A DNA stretch of 64,000 nt from Onchocerca volvulus (GCA_000499405.2 HG738139.1:10998616-11062615), one strand, 5' to 3'; numbered from the stretch's first letter, positions 27,012 to 41,000 are shown. Made by a program: numbers and translations. Notes: a model not told the origin generated them from the letters alone.

Positions 27012-27388
27012 GTTCCTCCGCGGAAAAAAAAATTTTTATGATACAACAGTAAAGGAAAATATAAAGTGTAGTCGAAAATGATTAAATCATTTTTATTTAT
27101 TGTAAAAATTTCTCTAAATAACCAATATTTTTTGCCATCATTTTAATGGTTTTTTCTTTTTTCTTGAAATTTCAATTAATAGAACTCCATCTCTCTCTTT
27201 CTTTTCCTCTCTCTCTCTCTCTTTCCCCATCCATCTTTTGTTGATTACTTTTTTGTATTCAAGGGATGAATGTTGAATAGCAAAATCAGATGGTTTCAGT
27301 TAACAAATTGTTTACCATTAATAGCTCTCTCTGCTACCGCATTTTATTTTCTGCGGCCCCACTCATCTCGACTTCTTCCATCTCGTTC

Positions 27389-27401
27389 CCCCGTTCTTCC
27401 C
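27389..27401 (+). promoter_or_regulatory. CCCCGTTCTTCCC motif, copy B
   Basis: Exact second copy of the 13-base word, 390 bases after copy A, inside a small GC-richer patch (27340-27420) about 1.5 kb before exon 1. Confidence 0.25.
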
Positions 27402-27449
27402 ATCCTTGAAGCAGTATCACTTTCTGATAACTTAATCTAATGCAATATA

Positions 27450-27555
27450 TAGGAAATAATAATAATGATAATGTTAATAACGATAATGGTAATAATAATA
27501 ATGATAATGTTAATAACGATAATGGTAATACTAATGATAGTAATAATAATAATTC
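27450..27555 (+). repeat. AATAATGATAATGTTAATAACG tandem repeat
   Basis: A 36-base unit ending GATAATGGTAATA occurs twice, followed by AAT units. Confidence 0.8.
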
Positions 27556-28069
27556 TTGAGAAGTAATGATAAAGATTGATTAATGATAATTAAGTTTACT
27601 GTGAGGGGAGAAAAGGGTTGGTTGGAGTAGAGAAGAAAGCTTAACATTTAATAAATTTTCAAAACAAAAATTTGGAAGAGAAAGAGAGAGAGAGAGGGAG
27701 AAATATAGGAAGAGAGGAGTGAAGAAATTGGAAAAAAAAGCCAAAAAAAACAGAAAAAGGAATTGGGAAGAGATGTAGGAAGGGTTTTTGGAGTGAGATT
27801 TCATATAATTTTTCAAGCAGAAATTCCTTCTCCAATCATTATCGTTACATTGTTGTCATCGTTGTTTATATGCCAATCTGCTATCATCTCATTCCTCTTA
27901 TATAGTCCCATACTCTAACATTTTCTCCATTCATCTCGCTCTACCTGATCTATAAATTTATTATCCTTCGTCCTTAACCACCCAATTCCATAAATAGGCC
28001 TTTGAAATATTTCATGGTAACTTTTGTCAATTTCTTCCCCCTCTTCTCAATCCTCCAAATTATTCCCAT

Positions 28070-28119
28070 TAATAATAACAATAGTAATAATAGTAATAAT
28101 AACAATAATAATGATAACG

Positions 28120-28163
<44 letters not shown>

Positions 28164-28290
28164 TAATAATTGTAATAAATAACTGTAATATTAATAATAA
28201 TAATGAATAGCATTGATATTATTGTTGGTAACAAAATAAATAATAGTGATAGTGTGAAATAATAGTGATAAAATAGCAATAATAATAATA
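28070..28290 (+). repeat. AAT/GATAAT array just upstream of exon 1
   Basis: Over 200 bases of AAT, AGT and GATAAT units. Confidence 0.9.
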
Positions 28291-28837
28291 GCAGTTTTAG
28301 TTAATATCAAGTTCATCAAAGCTTCTCTTTTTTTTTAATTTTTAGTAATAGTAATAGAAGTAGTGATAGTAATTCAATCTGTTTATCATATCAAACAATC
28401 GATATTATTCTCTTCATTTTTTAAATTTCATTTTCAAGTTTACATCCCTGCTTCTAGTATTAATCTATTATTGTTTATAGTTAAGTTCTAGTTATCATTT
28501 GGCTTATCATTTCTATGCAGTAGGCTTTCATTAAAACGCATTTGTTTCTTATTATGGTTTTATGTTTTGAATCATTTAATTTATAAACAATCGTTTTAAA
28601 TTCAAATACAATATATTTTAATCGATTTCAAATTTTTATTTTCCATTGGCTTTCATTTCTTTTCTCTTCCCAGAGATGTCTGATGATAATTTAAGAAATG
28701 ATTGATCTGAACTGGCATCATTGGCTTAGGACTTATTCGTTGGCCAAAACAGGAATGATATATGGCTGGGCGTAATATACATCATCTTATCAAATGTTTA
28801 TATGGCATTTTTTGTTTTTTCCCGATACGTGAAAGAA

Positions 28838-28875
28838 TGATTACGAGTTACGTGACTTACGACGTTGCGTTACGT
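28838..28875 (+). promoter_or_regulatory. Cluster of TTACG/ACGTGA words before exon 1
   Basis: Several TTACG steps in 38 bases, including GTTACGTGACTTACG, about 70-110 bases before the ATG and just before the polypyrimidine tract. Possible bZIP/E-box-like cluster near the transcription start; speculative. Confidence 0.25.
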
Positions 28876-28930
28876 GTATGAAATGTATGTATGATAATAT
28901 GTGCTGAAATATTGTCGATGATTATTTTTT

Positions 28931-28947
28931 TCCAGAGGGAGAAAAAA
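28931..28947 (+). promoter_or_regulatory. 3' splice site next to start codon (possible trans-splice acceptor)
   Basis: A T-run followed by TCCAG, then 12 bases and the ATG. In nematodes this arrangement is typical of spliced-leader addition; it would equally suit a cis-spliced 5' UTR. No spliced-leader gene is seen in the window. Confidence 0.5.
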
Positions 28948-29056
28948 ATGAGCGAATCGGGGTCGTTGGGGACCAGCTCGACGGGCTCCGATACTGCTAG
29001 CGATCCCTTCAGCCAACTACTCGCCTCAATGGCTCGTCCAATACCTTGTGTTACAG
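28948..29056 (+). CDS. ncl-1: ncl-1-like exon 1 (N-terminus)
   Basis: Starts MSESGSLGTSSTGSD and runs 36 codons plus one base, ending at a GTATTT donor (phase 1). It is rich in Ser, Thr and Gly and has no recognisable domain. Base composition is clearly more GC-rich than the flanks. The acceptor CAG at 28933-28935 lies just upstream of the ATG, so the message is either trans-spliced here or has an upstream non-coding exon. Confidence 0.75.
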
Positions 29057-32000
29057 GTATTTGAACTCGAAATTAAAATTGGAAAAGAAAAGAAAATCAG
29101 AAATTAAAAACTTTTTCTCGAACCTATCAATTATCATGTTTTGAGCAAAAAAAAAAAAACCTTACTAGTAGAAGTAATAGCAATAGCAATAAATGAGAAA
29201 AAAAAATGGGATATTAGAATGTGCGAGGGAATGCATTAATTAGCAATTGCGTTAATTACAAATTTCCAAACCGGAAAAATTTTTTTTGCGGAAAATCGGA
29301 AGTGAGAAAATTCGAAAAAAATTTTCTATGGAAAATCGGGAACGGATTGATATGAGAGGGAAAGGAGACGAGAAGTTTGAATTATTTGTAAATTCCAGAA
29401 ATGAATATAGTATTTGTTATATTTTAATTTTATTTTGATAAAAAAAATGTGTTAATTTTTTTTTTCTCCTTTTTTTTTTCATTTATTTGTAGGTTTAACT
29501 GATCGAATCACATCTTACATGAATTACAAAATTTTTGGATCAGAAAAATTTTTGAAAATAAATGATAAATGTTTTTGTGCTTCTCTTTTGTCTAAATTGA
29601 AGGGAAACAATTGGAATTTTAAAAATTTATCAAATATTTTGTTAAAGGAAGAGAAAAGTCAATTTTGATTCAGTGTAATATTTTTTTTTTTTTTAGTAGG
29701 AAAAAACAAGTGAATATAAGTTTAAATATTAAGTGATAATTTTAGAATTTAATCAATTATCTTATTTAATTACCTTATAATTATCTAATTAAAAACTACA
29801 TTGTTTGTGAGAAATAATTTTAATATTAATTAATTATATTATCACTATCCTCCAAATATGCTACACTATCTAGGAGGAATTATTGGCATGATCAATTTGA
29901 GGTTGAAAAATTAAACTGTACTGTCTATTGGAAAGTAAAGGAAAAAAAAAAAGAAATGATGGAAGAGGGAAATGATTGATGAATTTGTTCTTTGTTTTGA
30001 AATTTAGAAATAGATTAAGTGGCTTTTAGCGATCGTTTTAGTTCAAAATTTATCTAATTTTTACATCTTTTTTACAAACAAAAAAAAAAAAGTTCTTGTC
30101 AATAAGTTTGCAATAAAGGTCACATATCTCCCGAAGTATATCTCTAATACTGACAGGAATAAATGACGTTTTGCCATTTCATTTTTTTTCATTTCTTTTT
30201 TTTTGTTCCTTGTTGTATTATTTCATCACTACTTTTAAAATTTTTGAACTTTTTAAATTATTCGATAGAAATTAAAAAAAAAGAAAAAAAAGTTGGAAAA
30301 GAGAAAGATATTCATGATAGAAAATTAATGATAATTGATTGGTTTCTATTTTTGTTTTTTTTTTTTTTCATTTCTTTGTTCCTTAAAAAAAAAAAAAAAC
30401 ACTGTAAATAGTTCATTGATTTTTTTTCAGTTTTTTTTTTTATTTGATGTCATCAAACTTCGTATTATCTTTTTTTTTTTTTTTTTTTTTTCTGTGAAAA
30501 ACCAATATTCGTTTCAGTGTATCATCATATATTTTTTATGAATATTTCGAGAGGAAATTAATTAAATTGATTGAAATATTTCGAAAAATTTTTAATTAAA
30601 ATCAAAGCTAATAAAATATTTAGTTTCTTTTGTTCCTTTTGAAATTGTTATGCAGTATATGTTGGCATACGGAAGTGAATTTTGGTTTTTTCGGAAAAAA
30701 TAAATAAATAATCTGATTTCTTCCAAAGTTTAAGATGTAGATTTATTGTGAATTTCTGCTTATTAATTGCATGATGTAATTAATTAGTTGCAATTGATTT
30801 TCTCCACAAATTAATATTTGTTTTCGAAAGTTTTTAAATTCTATAAATTTTGCTAAAGGCTTTGAAAAAAAGAATTTTTTTTTTCGTTTATTCCAAATTA
30901 ACTTTTACCCAAATATTTGTTTAGCTAAACAATCAATTTTTGTATTTTTCATCGCTTACAATGATAGGTGAGACTGCTGTTCCTTGTCAAATATTACTGT
31001 GTATACATTCTTTTTTTTTTTTTACTTTTTTTTTTTTTTTGGTGATTTTGATCGTAAAATTTTTTGTTTACACCCTTTTTTTTTTTTTTTTTTTCAAAGT
31101 TCTAATGTTCTAAGGAATATTAGAGAAATTCATTCTTAGAGAAGAGAGGATAAATTAGTTGATTTAAATTGATAAATATGACTTAGAAACACTGTAAATA
31201 TCATTCCTTTTTTCAATTCAGAAATACTGTAAATACCATTCAATTTGGAAATTATTCTAAATGCCATTCTTTTTTGACTTTAAAGTACTATAAGCTCATT
31301 TTTTGAGTTGGGAGTACTGTAAACACCAAATTTTTTGACTTGGAACTATTGCAAATAGTATTTTTTTGACTTAGAAATATTATAAATTCCTTCCTTTTTC
31401 ATACAGAAGTAGAAATGACTTACGGCATAATTATGCATCCTAAATCTTTAAATGTAATTTAATTTAATCAGTTTTAAAACTAAATTTGTTATTTTTTTAT
31501 TATATAATTTCATTTTTTTTTTTAATCTTTCAGTAATAATTATTTTATTCTTCATTATAGCTTGCATGTATCACAATTAGTTTCATTAATTTCACAGTAA
31601 GAAAAATTTTGACTTTTTCTTCATATGCCACCAATTCATCCTGAGATTTTCCAGATTATAAATTAATCTTTTTGAATAAATGAAAAGCAAAAAAAAAAAG
31701 CCAGCATTAAAATTATTGGCCAAACAAATAAATATAGTAAATGAGTAAGTTATAAAGTAAACAGATTATCATTATTTTCTGGAATACGAAGCTTTAGACA
31801 TAATTCCGCAATTTAAAGATCATTAACCAAACTACCGTATCCATCATGGACAAAAAGCTCCGGAAAATGAAAATGCCTTTGGATTGTTTACTTCTTCTTC
31901 TTCTTCGTCGTCGTTTTCTCACTTGTCGTCGTCTTGCGAGAATAACGTCCCATGAATAATATGTAATACTTTATTTATTATATATAAACATATATATATT

Positions 32001-35000
32001 GTATATAGACAATTCCACACATACGCTCACGCACACACCCACGCATATGCCCACACTTACGCCCACATAGATGGAGAAATAATTTGGCTTGTTATTTGAA
32101 TAATCTTACAAACATTTTATATATGTATATTTCATTTATTATGCCTATATTTACTGTATATACAGACACACGCCCACGTACATACACCCATGCTTACACC
32201 CACACGTATACAACCACGTGTACGTCCCATACACACAACCATATATGAATATCATATGTATCATTTATTCATTATATATACATATTGTTGCAGCCACACA
32301 AACGCATACACGCACACTTACACGCCCACCCACACAACACGTACGCCACACGTATACTTGCAACACATACTCACACATATGCCTGTATATATATGTAGAT
32401 AGATATATGCAGGTAAAGTGTTGGTTATTCGGTCGTTTAAAGAGTGGTTTGATGTAAATTTATAATGCAATATGAAAATAGATTTTGAGGTTGTTCTCCT
32501 CATCTGCTCGAGGATGGGATGAAAGAGTAAACAAGTTGTGTATGCTGTATGCGTCAAACTTTTCCCCTCATCCTCCTCCTCGCCTCCTCAATTGCTTTCT
32601 GATCTTTTGCTGAATTGTGATCTTCGAACTCTTTCATATTGATTGCGTCACTTCATTTATTTATTGACAGATAAATACTGATTGGCACACACACACACAT
32701 ACACACGCACACACACATACACACATACACACACACACACGCACATACACGCACGCACACACACTACACACAAATAGCAATGACAGACATAAGATTAGTA
32801 CATCATCATTTCTTGATTAATCATAAACGTATGGAAGAAAATATGAAAATTAAGCGGCGAAAGCTTTACTCATTGATTTTAAAATTGAAATAGTTTTTTA
32901 GATATTGGGATTTTATCAAATTTTGATAATTATAAAAGCAACAGCAACTTGTTTACAAAACAGCGAATATGCTAATAAACAAAGGAAGAAAAATATAAAT
33001 TAGCAAATGAAATTTCATTCATTGATTTTTTGAAATTTTTTAAATATAGAATTATAAAAGTAACAACAATAAGTTGTTTATCAAATAATAAATATGCAAA
33101 TGTGTTAGTATTGATTTTAATCATATTTAGCTATAATTAGCAGCAGCTTAATTACTTCGGTTATTGTATTGGCTCTAATAAGGGTTGTTAATTAATTATA
33201 ATTTATGGATTAGAGCAAGTAGTAAACTATCCATTGGTTAAATAGGGTTAAATTAGATTTGGGTATTGTTAAATGGGGTTAAATTATATAGTAGAAAGTA
33301 CAGGGAGATGAAGAGGAAGCAGAGAGAGAAGTAAGATTAGAGGGATGTTATTTATATTTTGATGTGGAATACTGGGCACAAAATATCTAATTATTGTTTA
33401 TATTATATATATATAAAGATGTATATGGAAATCTTGGAAATTATCAATGAAGAGAGAGAGAAGGGGGAAAAGAAAGAAAGAAACGGGGAATTGAAAAATT
33501 GATGACCAAAATAATAATAATAATAATAATAAATAGTAATAATAACAAATAATAATAATAGTAAATAATAATAATTAGTAACAAATAATAATAAATAATA
33601 AATAATAATAATAAATAATGAATAATAATAATGGTAAATAATAATAATAAATAGTAATAAATAGTAACAAATAATAATAAATAATAAATAATAGTAATGA
33701 ATAATAATAAATAATGATAAATAATAATAAATAATAGTAAATAATAATAATAGTAAATAATAAATAATAATAATAATAATAAATAATAATAATAAATAAT
33801 GATAAATAATAATAAATAATAATAATAATTATTATTATAATAACAGTGGCGTATGCAAATATTAATAATAACAGTTATGGAAGTAAATCTTATCCATTGG
33901 TGTAAATAACGACAATAACAATAATTAGTGATGATGAAATGTTGCATTGAATTTGAATTATTGCTAAATATCAACAATCTCAATTAACTATTTTCATTGA
34001 TTAAAACAATCTGAGGGAGCAATTATGTATAAATTGGATAATTTGAATTTGTAAAAATCATTCAATCACAAATCATTTCAATTTTAATATTTAATAGATA
34101 AATAATACAGAAGGAAGTAAAATAGGAAAGCAACAATTGAGATAAATAAGTCATTAATCATTTTGATTAATTCATTTTTCTTCATTCTACATTTTTTTCC
34201 GCTTAGCACTATTGTAATCGTTATTTTTATTATCATTGCTGTCGGTTTTATTGTTTTTTTTATTATTATTCTTACAATTTTAGTATTAACATTATTATTA
34301 TTTATTACAGTAATGATTATTACTGTTAACATTATTATTTATTATTATTGTTGTTTTTATTTTTATTATTACTTATTATTTTATTGTCATCGCTTTTAAT
34401 CATTATTTCAAGCAAAGAAAAAAATGATAATGGAATAATTGATTTTTATTATCAACATATAATGATCATATCATATCTAGCATTCAGGGTCAAGGACTGG
34501 AATTATCCATATCATTCCGGTTTTAAGGGAATTGCTGGAAAATAATTATTCAGGACTTTTAAGTTATAGTGATAACATTCTTGAGGAATAGAGAATTGTC
34601 GAGATTTTTAGTAATATTCAAATCGATAACTAAATACGATAACAATTTTTTTGTCATGGCATAATGCTGCATAATCAAGTCCTGAATTTTTTCCTGAATA
34701 TTAGTAAGAGAGAAAAAAAAGAAAACTTGGGAATAAATTCAAAAAATAAGCAAATTAACAAATTCAAAAAAAAAAAAAAAACAGTCAAACGAATTAACAA
34801 GTCCGAGAAACAATCAAACAATTTAATATTATTTGCCAAATTATCACATCAGTCGATGTATATCTGATTATTATTGAAATATTAAATTTAAATAAATTTG
34901 AACTTGTCTTAACAATATATTTCTGACTTACCTCCACTAATAAATCATAAAAAAAAAATAAAATAAATGATTATTTTCTATTTTTGATAATAAATTTTAA

Positions 35001-38000
35001 AACAGCAATGATAAAATGATACAATAAATGGGAAAAGTATCGGAATGATTGATAGGAAAGATTAGAAGATAAATACGAATAAAATTTTATTTCCTTTTTT
35101 AAAAATGCCTACTTTTGTTTTCTCCATTTTCTGCATATTAAATTTATAGTTATTGGATATCGTTATCATCATCGTCATCTTTCATTCTTCATTGATTTCA
35201 TTTATTTCTTTTCACTTCTACTACATAAATGAAGAAACATTCAATTTTCCTTTTCCTTTTCCTTTTTTCATCTATTTTAGTTTTGTGAAAATAATAATTA
35301 ATAAGTTTTCATTTTCACTAATCTATGATAGATGAAAAGATGAAGAAAATGAAAAATTGTATATTTTTATTCATTTCATTTCATTTCTAGTATTTATTTC
35401 GAATTTCTATCCTGTAATTTCTTAGGTGCTGAATTACATAATAATTAAATGAATCTTTTTCTTTTTTTATATTTGATTCAAATATTTCTTACATTTCACT
35501 CTTTTAAATAAATATATTTACTTGTTCTAATTATTCAATCACATTTTTTTTTTTTTTTTTTCATTTGTCAGAGAAATTCGACTTTTCCTTACAACTTACA
35601 TTTTTTTTTCATCTTCTTCATTGATTACATCATAAGCAATAGTTTAAGTTCGAAAAAAAAAAAAAGAGACAGAAAAGGGGAAAAAAGTTTTTTTGTGAAA
35701 GTTTTTTTTTTTTTTTTTTTTTTTTTTAACGAAAAAAGAGCAAAAAGATTTTGGATTAGCGTAAACGTAAATTTAACTGATCTAAATCAACTTTATTGCT
35801 TTTTTTCCACGAAAAATGAATTATACTTCCTTTAAAAGCAAAAAAAGTGCAAATTTAGTCATAATGCTCTATTTAAAATGCACAATTATATTCACAAAAT
35901 TTTTTTTGTTTACTTTTTTTTTTCAAATTTTCAATTTTCTGATCTGTGATTCCTAAAATAAAACATTATGAGCTAAAATTCTTAAACTTAAAATATATTA
36001 GAAAGAATTGATCTCATTTTACATCTTTCTATAATTCCTAAATTTAATTTTTTTTTTAAATTTTCAATTATTTCATTTATAATTCTTAAAAATTTAAGAC
36101 ATTTTGAGCTCTAATTCATAAAGATGAAATATATTAAAAAGAGAATTAATTCTTTTTACGTCTTTTCATTTCTTTTTTTTCTTTTTGAATTTCTTCAAGA
36201 ATTTTTTTATAAACTAATATTAAATTCATTTCAGATTTTTTGTATCTCTTCATTTGGTGCTTTGTAAATTACTAGAATTGTGAAATATATTTTGGAAGAA
36301 ATTTCATTTTTTCCCAAAATTTCATCAATCCCGGAAGTTTTTTTTTGCTTCCCGTGAAAAGTTCATTTTACATCACGAATAGGAAAGCAAAACTTTAGCA
36401 ATAAAACGAATGAAAAGCTTATTTGAAACAGTTTTATTCCTAAAAAATTCACTAGATTATTTGTCCTGCTTTTTTGTCAAACTTTACCTAAATAACCCAA
36501 ATAAAAACCAAAAAAAAAAAAAAATCATCGAACATTAAATAGGCATACTTGTAAGTTCATTGATCATCAATACTGTATCATCACTGTCACTCTCATCATT
36601 GTCATCATCGTTATCACGTTCATATCTTCTAGAATATCGGGCAAAAAAGGATTAGTAGAGGAGAGTTTTCACCGGGAATAATTCTCCTTTCTCAACTAAA
36701 ATCATATTCCATTGGATAAGTAGGATTTGTTGGTGATGGCTATTACTGCTCGTACTGTTTTTTATTAGTATTACTATTACCGGTAATTAATTCTCAGGTA
36801 TCGTCCCTGAAAATTAGCAAATTAAGCTTCTAAGATAATAGAAAGATTAGATAAGTGTACAGGATAACTTGTTACATTTAATTTAGATAATTTATATTTG
36901 TATATATTTATATCTATATGTATAAATAAATAAATAAATAACTTGCTTATTTATGGGAAGAATTTAAATTTTAGAAATTTTGTGATAAAATTGAAAAAAT
37001 CTTTTCGAATTTTAAATAACGAAAAAAAAAACTCAAAATAATAAAAATTTTGAATAAATAAGCATTAGAAGTAAATTGGCATAATTGAAAACTTTTTTCA
37101 AAATTTAAATAATTTACAAATAAATTACGAATAAATTCGAGAGTTTTTTCTTCAGGCATGTGCGAGCCAACACTTACTGGATCATTTGGTCTTGCGCCCA
37201 CACCTCCACCTCTCAATGAACAGGTATATTCTTTCATTATTTCTCACGTACGTCAAAAATTTCTATTCGCATTATAATGTTGCAATATACGAAAATTTCC
37301 AAATGCTGCATCTCGAAACGATTCCCTTACAGTCGGTAATAACTTAAGAGGAAGGAGACAATTTTATGGAAATGAATTAAAATTGATTAGTCGTTTCGGA
37401 CTTCCTGTCGTTGCCGGATCTTTCATCATCCGGAATAGACGTGTGAGAGGAGCATGAGTGCTGGAAAAGTGATAGTTGGTGCCACCGGAAAATTATTACA
37501 TATATAGAGAAAGAGTTGGTGGACATTCATTCCCTCCTATCTTCAGCGATTATTTTTTTATGGTTGTGAATCAGTTTGAAAATTTAATTTTAAATTCCAA
37601 AAAGCATTCCGATATCATACATTGCATGTACAGAAACTTCCTCACGATTTAAATTTAATCATAAAGATGTGGTATGTTTGTCAGGATAAGTTATATTTTT
37701 GTAAGTTTAAAAAGATACTTTCTTTTTTCTTGACAAAATTGAAGCACTGCATATTTGAAATTTTTAAAAACTTACCAGTAATGATGAATAACAGTACTTA
37801 CATATGCAAAAGAAAAGAAAAATTTATTTAATTCAGACATTTAAATAGGTGGTTTTTCGTTTTCTGCTTATGCAAGCATTTCAATAATAAATATTAGGTT
37901 GAAAAAAAGTTTTTCTTTTTTTTTTTTTTTTTTATTCAAAGAAAATATAATATGTTAGCGGTGTAATATAAAATGACTCCAAATACTTTGACGTCAAATG

Positions 38001-41000
38001 TCAAATACTTTAACGTCATTTTATAACATCAGAAGTCATCACATTAAAATATATTTAGGTAAATAACCGAAAGAATTTTTTCGAGAAAAGAACAAGAAAT
38101 TTTAAGGGGAAGTTTGTTGATAGTATTCTTAGTTCTAAACTATCAATAATATTTGTATTGCGTCAGGGAAATTAGAGATACAAAAATATATTGGAATTTT
38201 TTTGATCAAACTGGAACTTTTTACTTCTTCATTTTATATCCATCAAATGGATTTACATTACATGCTGAAATTAGACAGGACGAACGAGCATTTTATTGAA
38301 ATTGATTTATACAGTTTAAAATTTTCAATTGGCATGGTAAGAAGGGAAAGAATAATTATGGTGACTATTCCTATAATAGTTTTCCGATAATTTTCGGGAA
38401 ATTTCCGAGCTATTGGAAAAGTAAAATTAATAGTTTATTAATGAAAAGGTACACCAAAAGACTTGAATAATAGATATTCACATACACGTACACACATACA
38501 TAGACATATGCATGCACACACACATACATACATACATATACACATACACATACACAAATATGCATAAGCATTGATTTAAATGCAAAATATCCTTTAAAAT
38601 AAAATCCATCAAGAGGAGAGAAGAATTATTTACGGACTAAACATACTTGTTGCAATTAATTAAAACTGAAGTACTGTAGTGAGGAAATATAAGCCTTTTA
38701 TCTGTGAAATGCAGGATTTATCCGTAAAATCAGGGCCGGTGCAGAAATGGGAAAGTAAAGTCTAAAAACGACGTCAGAATAATCTTCGAAGATGATGGAT
38801 CCTTGAATTTAGTTTTCATAGCTACCAATCAACTCTTAAATTGAGGGGACCGTATATATATATTTTTCTCGGTGTCATATTAAACAACAATTGTAAGTGG
38901 TTTTTGTGTCAACTCGAAATTCGATGGGAAAAGACGGGATCCGAAGCATATGGACTTTTTTTTTTTTTTGTTTTTGCAGGGATTTTGTGGGTGGCCGGGA
39001 TTTGATCTATGTGAATATCGTTTCTAATTAAAATTGACATGACAATGCGTGTGTGATAATTGTGTAAACAAACGATTGACCGGGTCATTTCGTCCTTCAT
39101 AACTGTTTCTTTTTTTGTACCAAAATTTGTTTATATAGGTGGATAAAATATTTGAGAAAAAAGATTCCATCAAATGCTATGGATTTTTCCGTTTTGTTTT
39201 CAACGGATAAGATGGATGATTGGTTTATTTCGAGTAAGATACTGAGATATACTTTGATAAGTCGGAAAGTTGAGAAATGGGCGGACGACATCTTAAGTAG
39301 TGGATTTGTGGACTGAAAGCAGCATATTGGAAATTTTCGTCGTTGCCAATTGCAGCTGATATTTGCATAACTCGTGTAAGTATTTCATTAAAGTTTTTAT
39401 TGTGTTTACTTCATTTTAAAATTTTGAGTTCTAATTTGTCACCAAAAAAAATGTACATAATTGAATAATTGGATTTCAGGCATTTGGGGCTAGAAGTAAG
39501 CCAAGTATTTGACATTTTTTTTTGAAAAATAAGTAACTGAAAGAAATTGAATAAGGCATTTGATGACTTGATAAATTCTCAATAAGTAATTAAGCAATCA
39601 AATTCCATTTGTTCAATCTAGAGAGATATATATATCAGACGGTGAAGAATTTTGATTCACTCGAAGTAAATAATCGATTTGTTGAATAAATAGCCTATAT
39701 TTGAATCTCATTTATTAAAATCATGTGAGAAAGAGACAAACATCCAGTGGTTAAGAAGTTGTTTCTTTAAATTAATTACCTGAATTTTTCTAGGTAAAAA
39801 AAAAAATAAATTCAAATGGTACATATGTTGCATATAATCTGGATGATTATAGATGTTGCAGGTGGTAAAATGTCCGTTATGTTTGGAACCTTATCGTGAA
39901 CCAAAAGTTCTTGCATGTTTCCACAGTTTTTGCAAATCATGTTTGGAACGCCAAATGGATGATAATTGTGCAGAAAAAATCGTATGTCCACAATGTCGTG
40001 TTGAAACGCAGTTGTCTGTACAACTTGGTAAAACATTTTTTTAAAATCATTATATCTCGTGAATTAAAGCAAGTTTATTTATTTTATTTATTACTAATTG
40101 TTGTAAAGTATCCAAGTCTTCAGTACACGCTATTATTATCGTAGTCTGTTAGATGTCAAAATTTTACTGTAGAATTTACCAGTATTCGTAATTCAGGAAT
40201 TAGTGAATGTTTTTCGAAAAACGGATGAGAAATAGCTAGATATTAAAGTAATGAGATATGGAAAAAAGAGTAGCTACTAGAAAAGAAGGGACAAAAAGAG
40301 AGAAGAAAAGATCATGAAAACTTCTTTTTACACGATTTGCCAACTTATGGGCTCATATCTTCGAATCCTCCGAAACTCCCCTGAACTTGGCAAGGCGATT
40401 AATCCTCTAGATTAATGAGCATAATAATGTTTTTAATTTATACTGCAGCATTATTGAAAATGACGGATACTTATCTTTCTTTTTGCTTAGTAATCTTATT
40501 CATCTCGATAATGTGAGTTGGCTGCTAAGTTTTTCTTGATGATAAATATGGCTTGTTTGTTTTGCAGTTTATGTCATTAATAAATATTAGTAATACAAAT
40601 AAGTATTCATTTTTTTATTTATCAGATGGAAATAACTGTTTAATTGATTTTTTTTTTCAATTTTAACGTAACTTAACTAAATTGAAGAGATTGATTGCAA
40701 AATGAGAGGGGCAATTGAACTCCATCTTTTATAATCATGTGCAGAATAATAAAGCAGAATTTTTCTTTTTTCTCAATGTTTTAATATACAAAAGAAAATT
40801 TTTTGTGACGTCCGCTGATGTCAGCGAAAAATGTTTGATTTGGAAGAGAATTAATTATGACAAACTTGTTTTGATGTGAACATCACAATTTTATTGAAGA
40901 ATTTATTTGAAATTTTCTGTGATCACTCTGAATAGAAGTCATTTCAATGGATATATTAATTGCACATTAAAATACATTAATTTTGCATTAATTTTCAGGT

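Larger units (their letters stand above)
25545..28930 (+). other. Upstream region of ncl-1-like gene
   Basis: AT-rich, with two exact copies of a C-rich 13-mer (26999, 27389), GA/CT runs (27190-27230, 27680-27700) and the AAT array at 28070-28290. The promoter probably lies in or before this region, but no TATA or initiator can be singled out. Confidence 0.45.
29057..37155 (+). other. Intron 1 of the ncl-1-like gene (8.1 kb)
   Basis: GT-AG intron with no coding signal that I can support. Holds A/T homopolymers, a 35-bp minisatellite (31180-31410), CA-rich modules (31965-32400), a (CA)n tract (32688-32765) and a long AAT array (33508-33830). Long 5' introns often carry regulatory elements, but none can be named here. 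Confidence 0.7.

Noticed and set aside
1..28930. Transposase, reverse transcriptase, viral or endosymbiont-derived genes
   Set aside because: Looked for catalytic motifs and long GC-shifted frames; none were present.
31849..31965. Small open frames on both strands (Arg/Leu-rich plus, Lys-tailed minus)
   Set aside because: Caused by CTT and CGT trinucleotide repeats; no splice or poly(A) support.
33444..33983. 179-codon minus-strand open frame
   Set aside because: Translation of the AAT array (Tyr/Leu/Ile runs); no protein character.
39812..40036. Minus-strand frame opposite the RING exon
   Set aside because: Shadow of exon 3; the + strand carries the complete zinc-ligand pattern.
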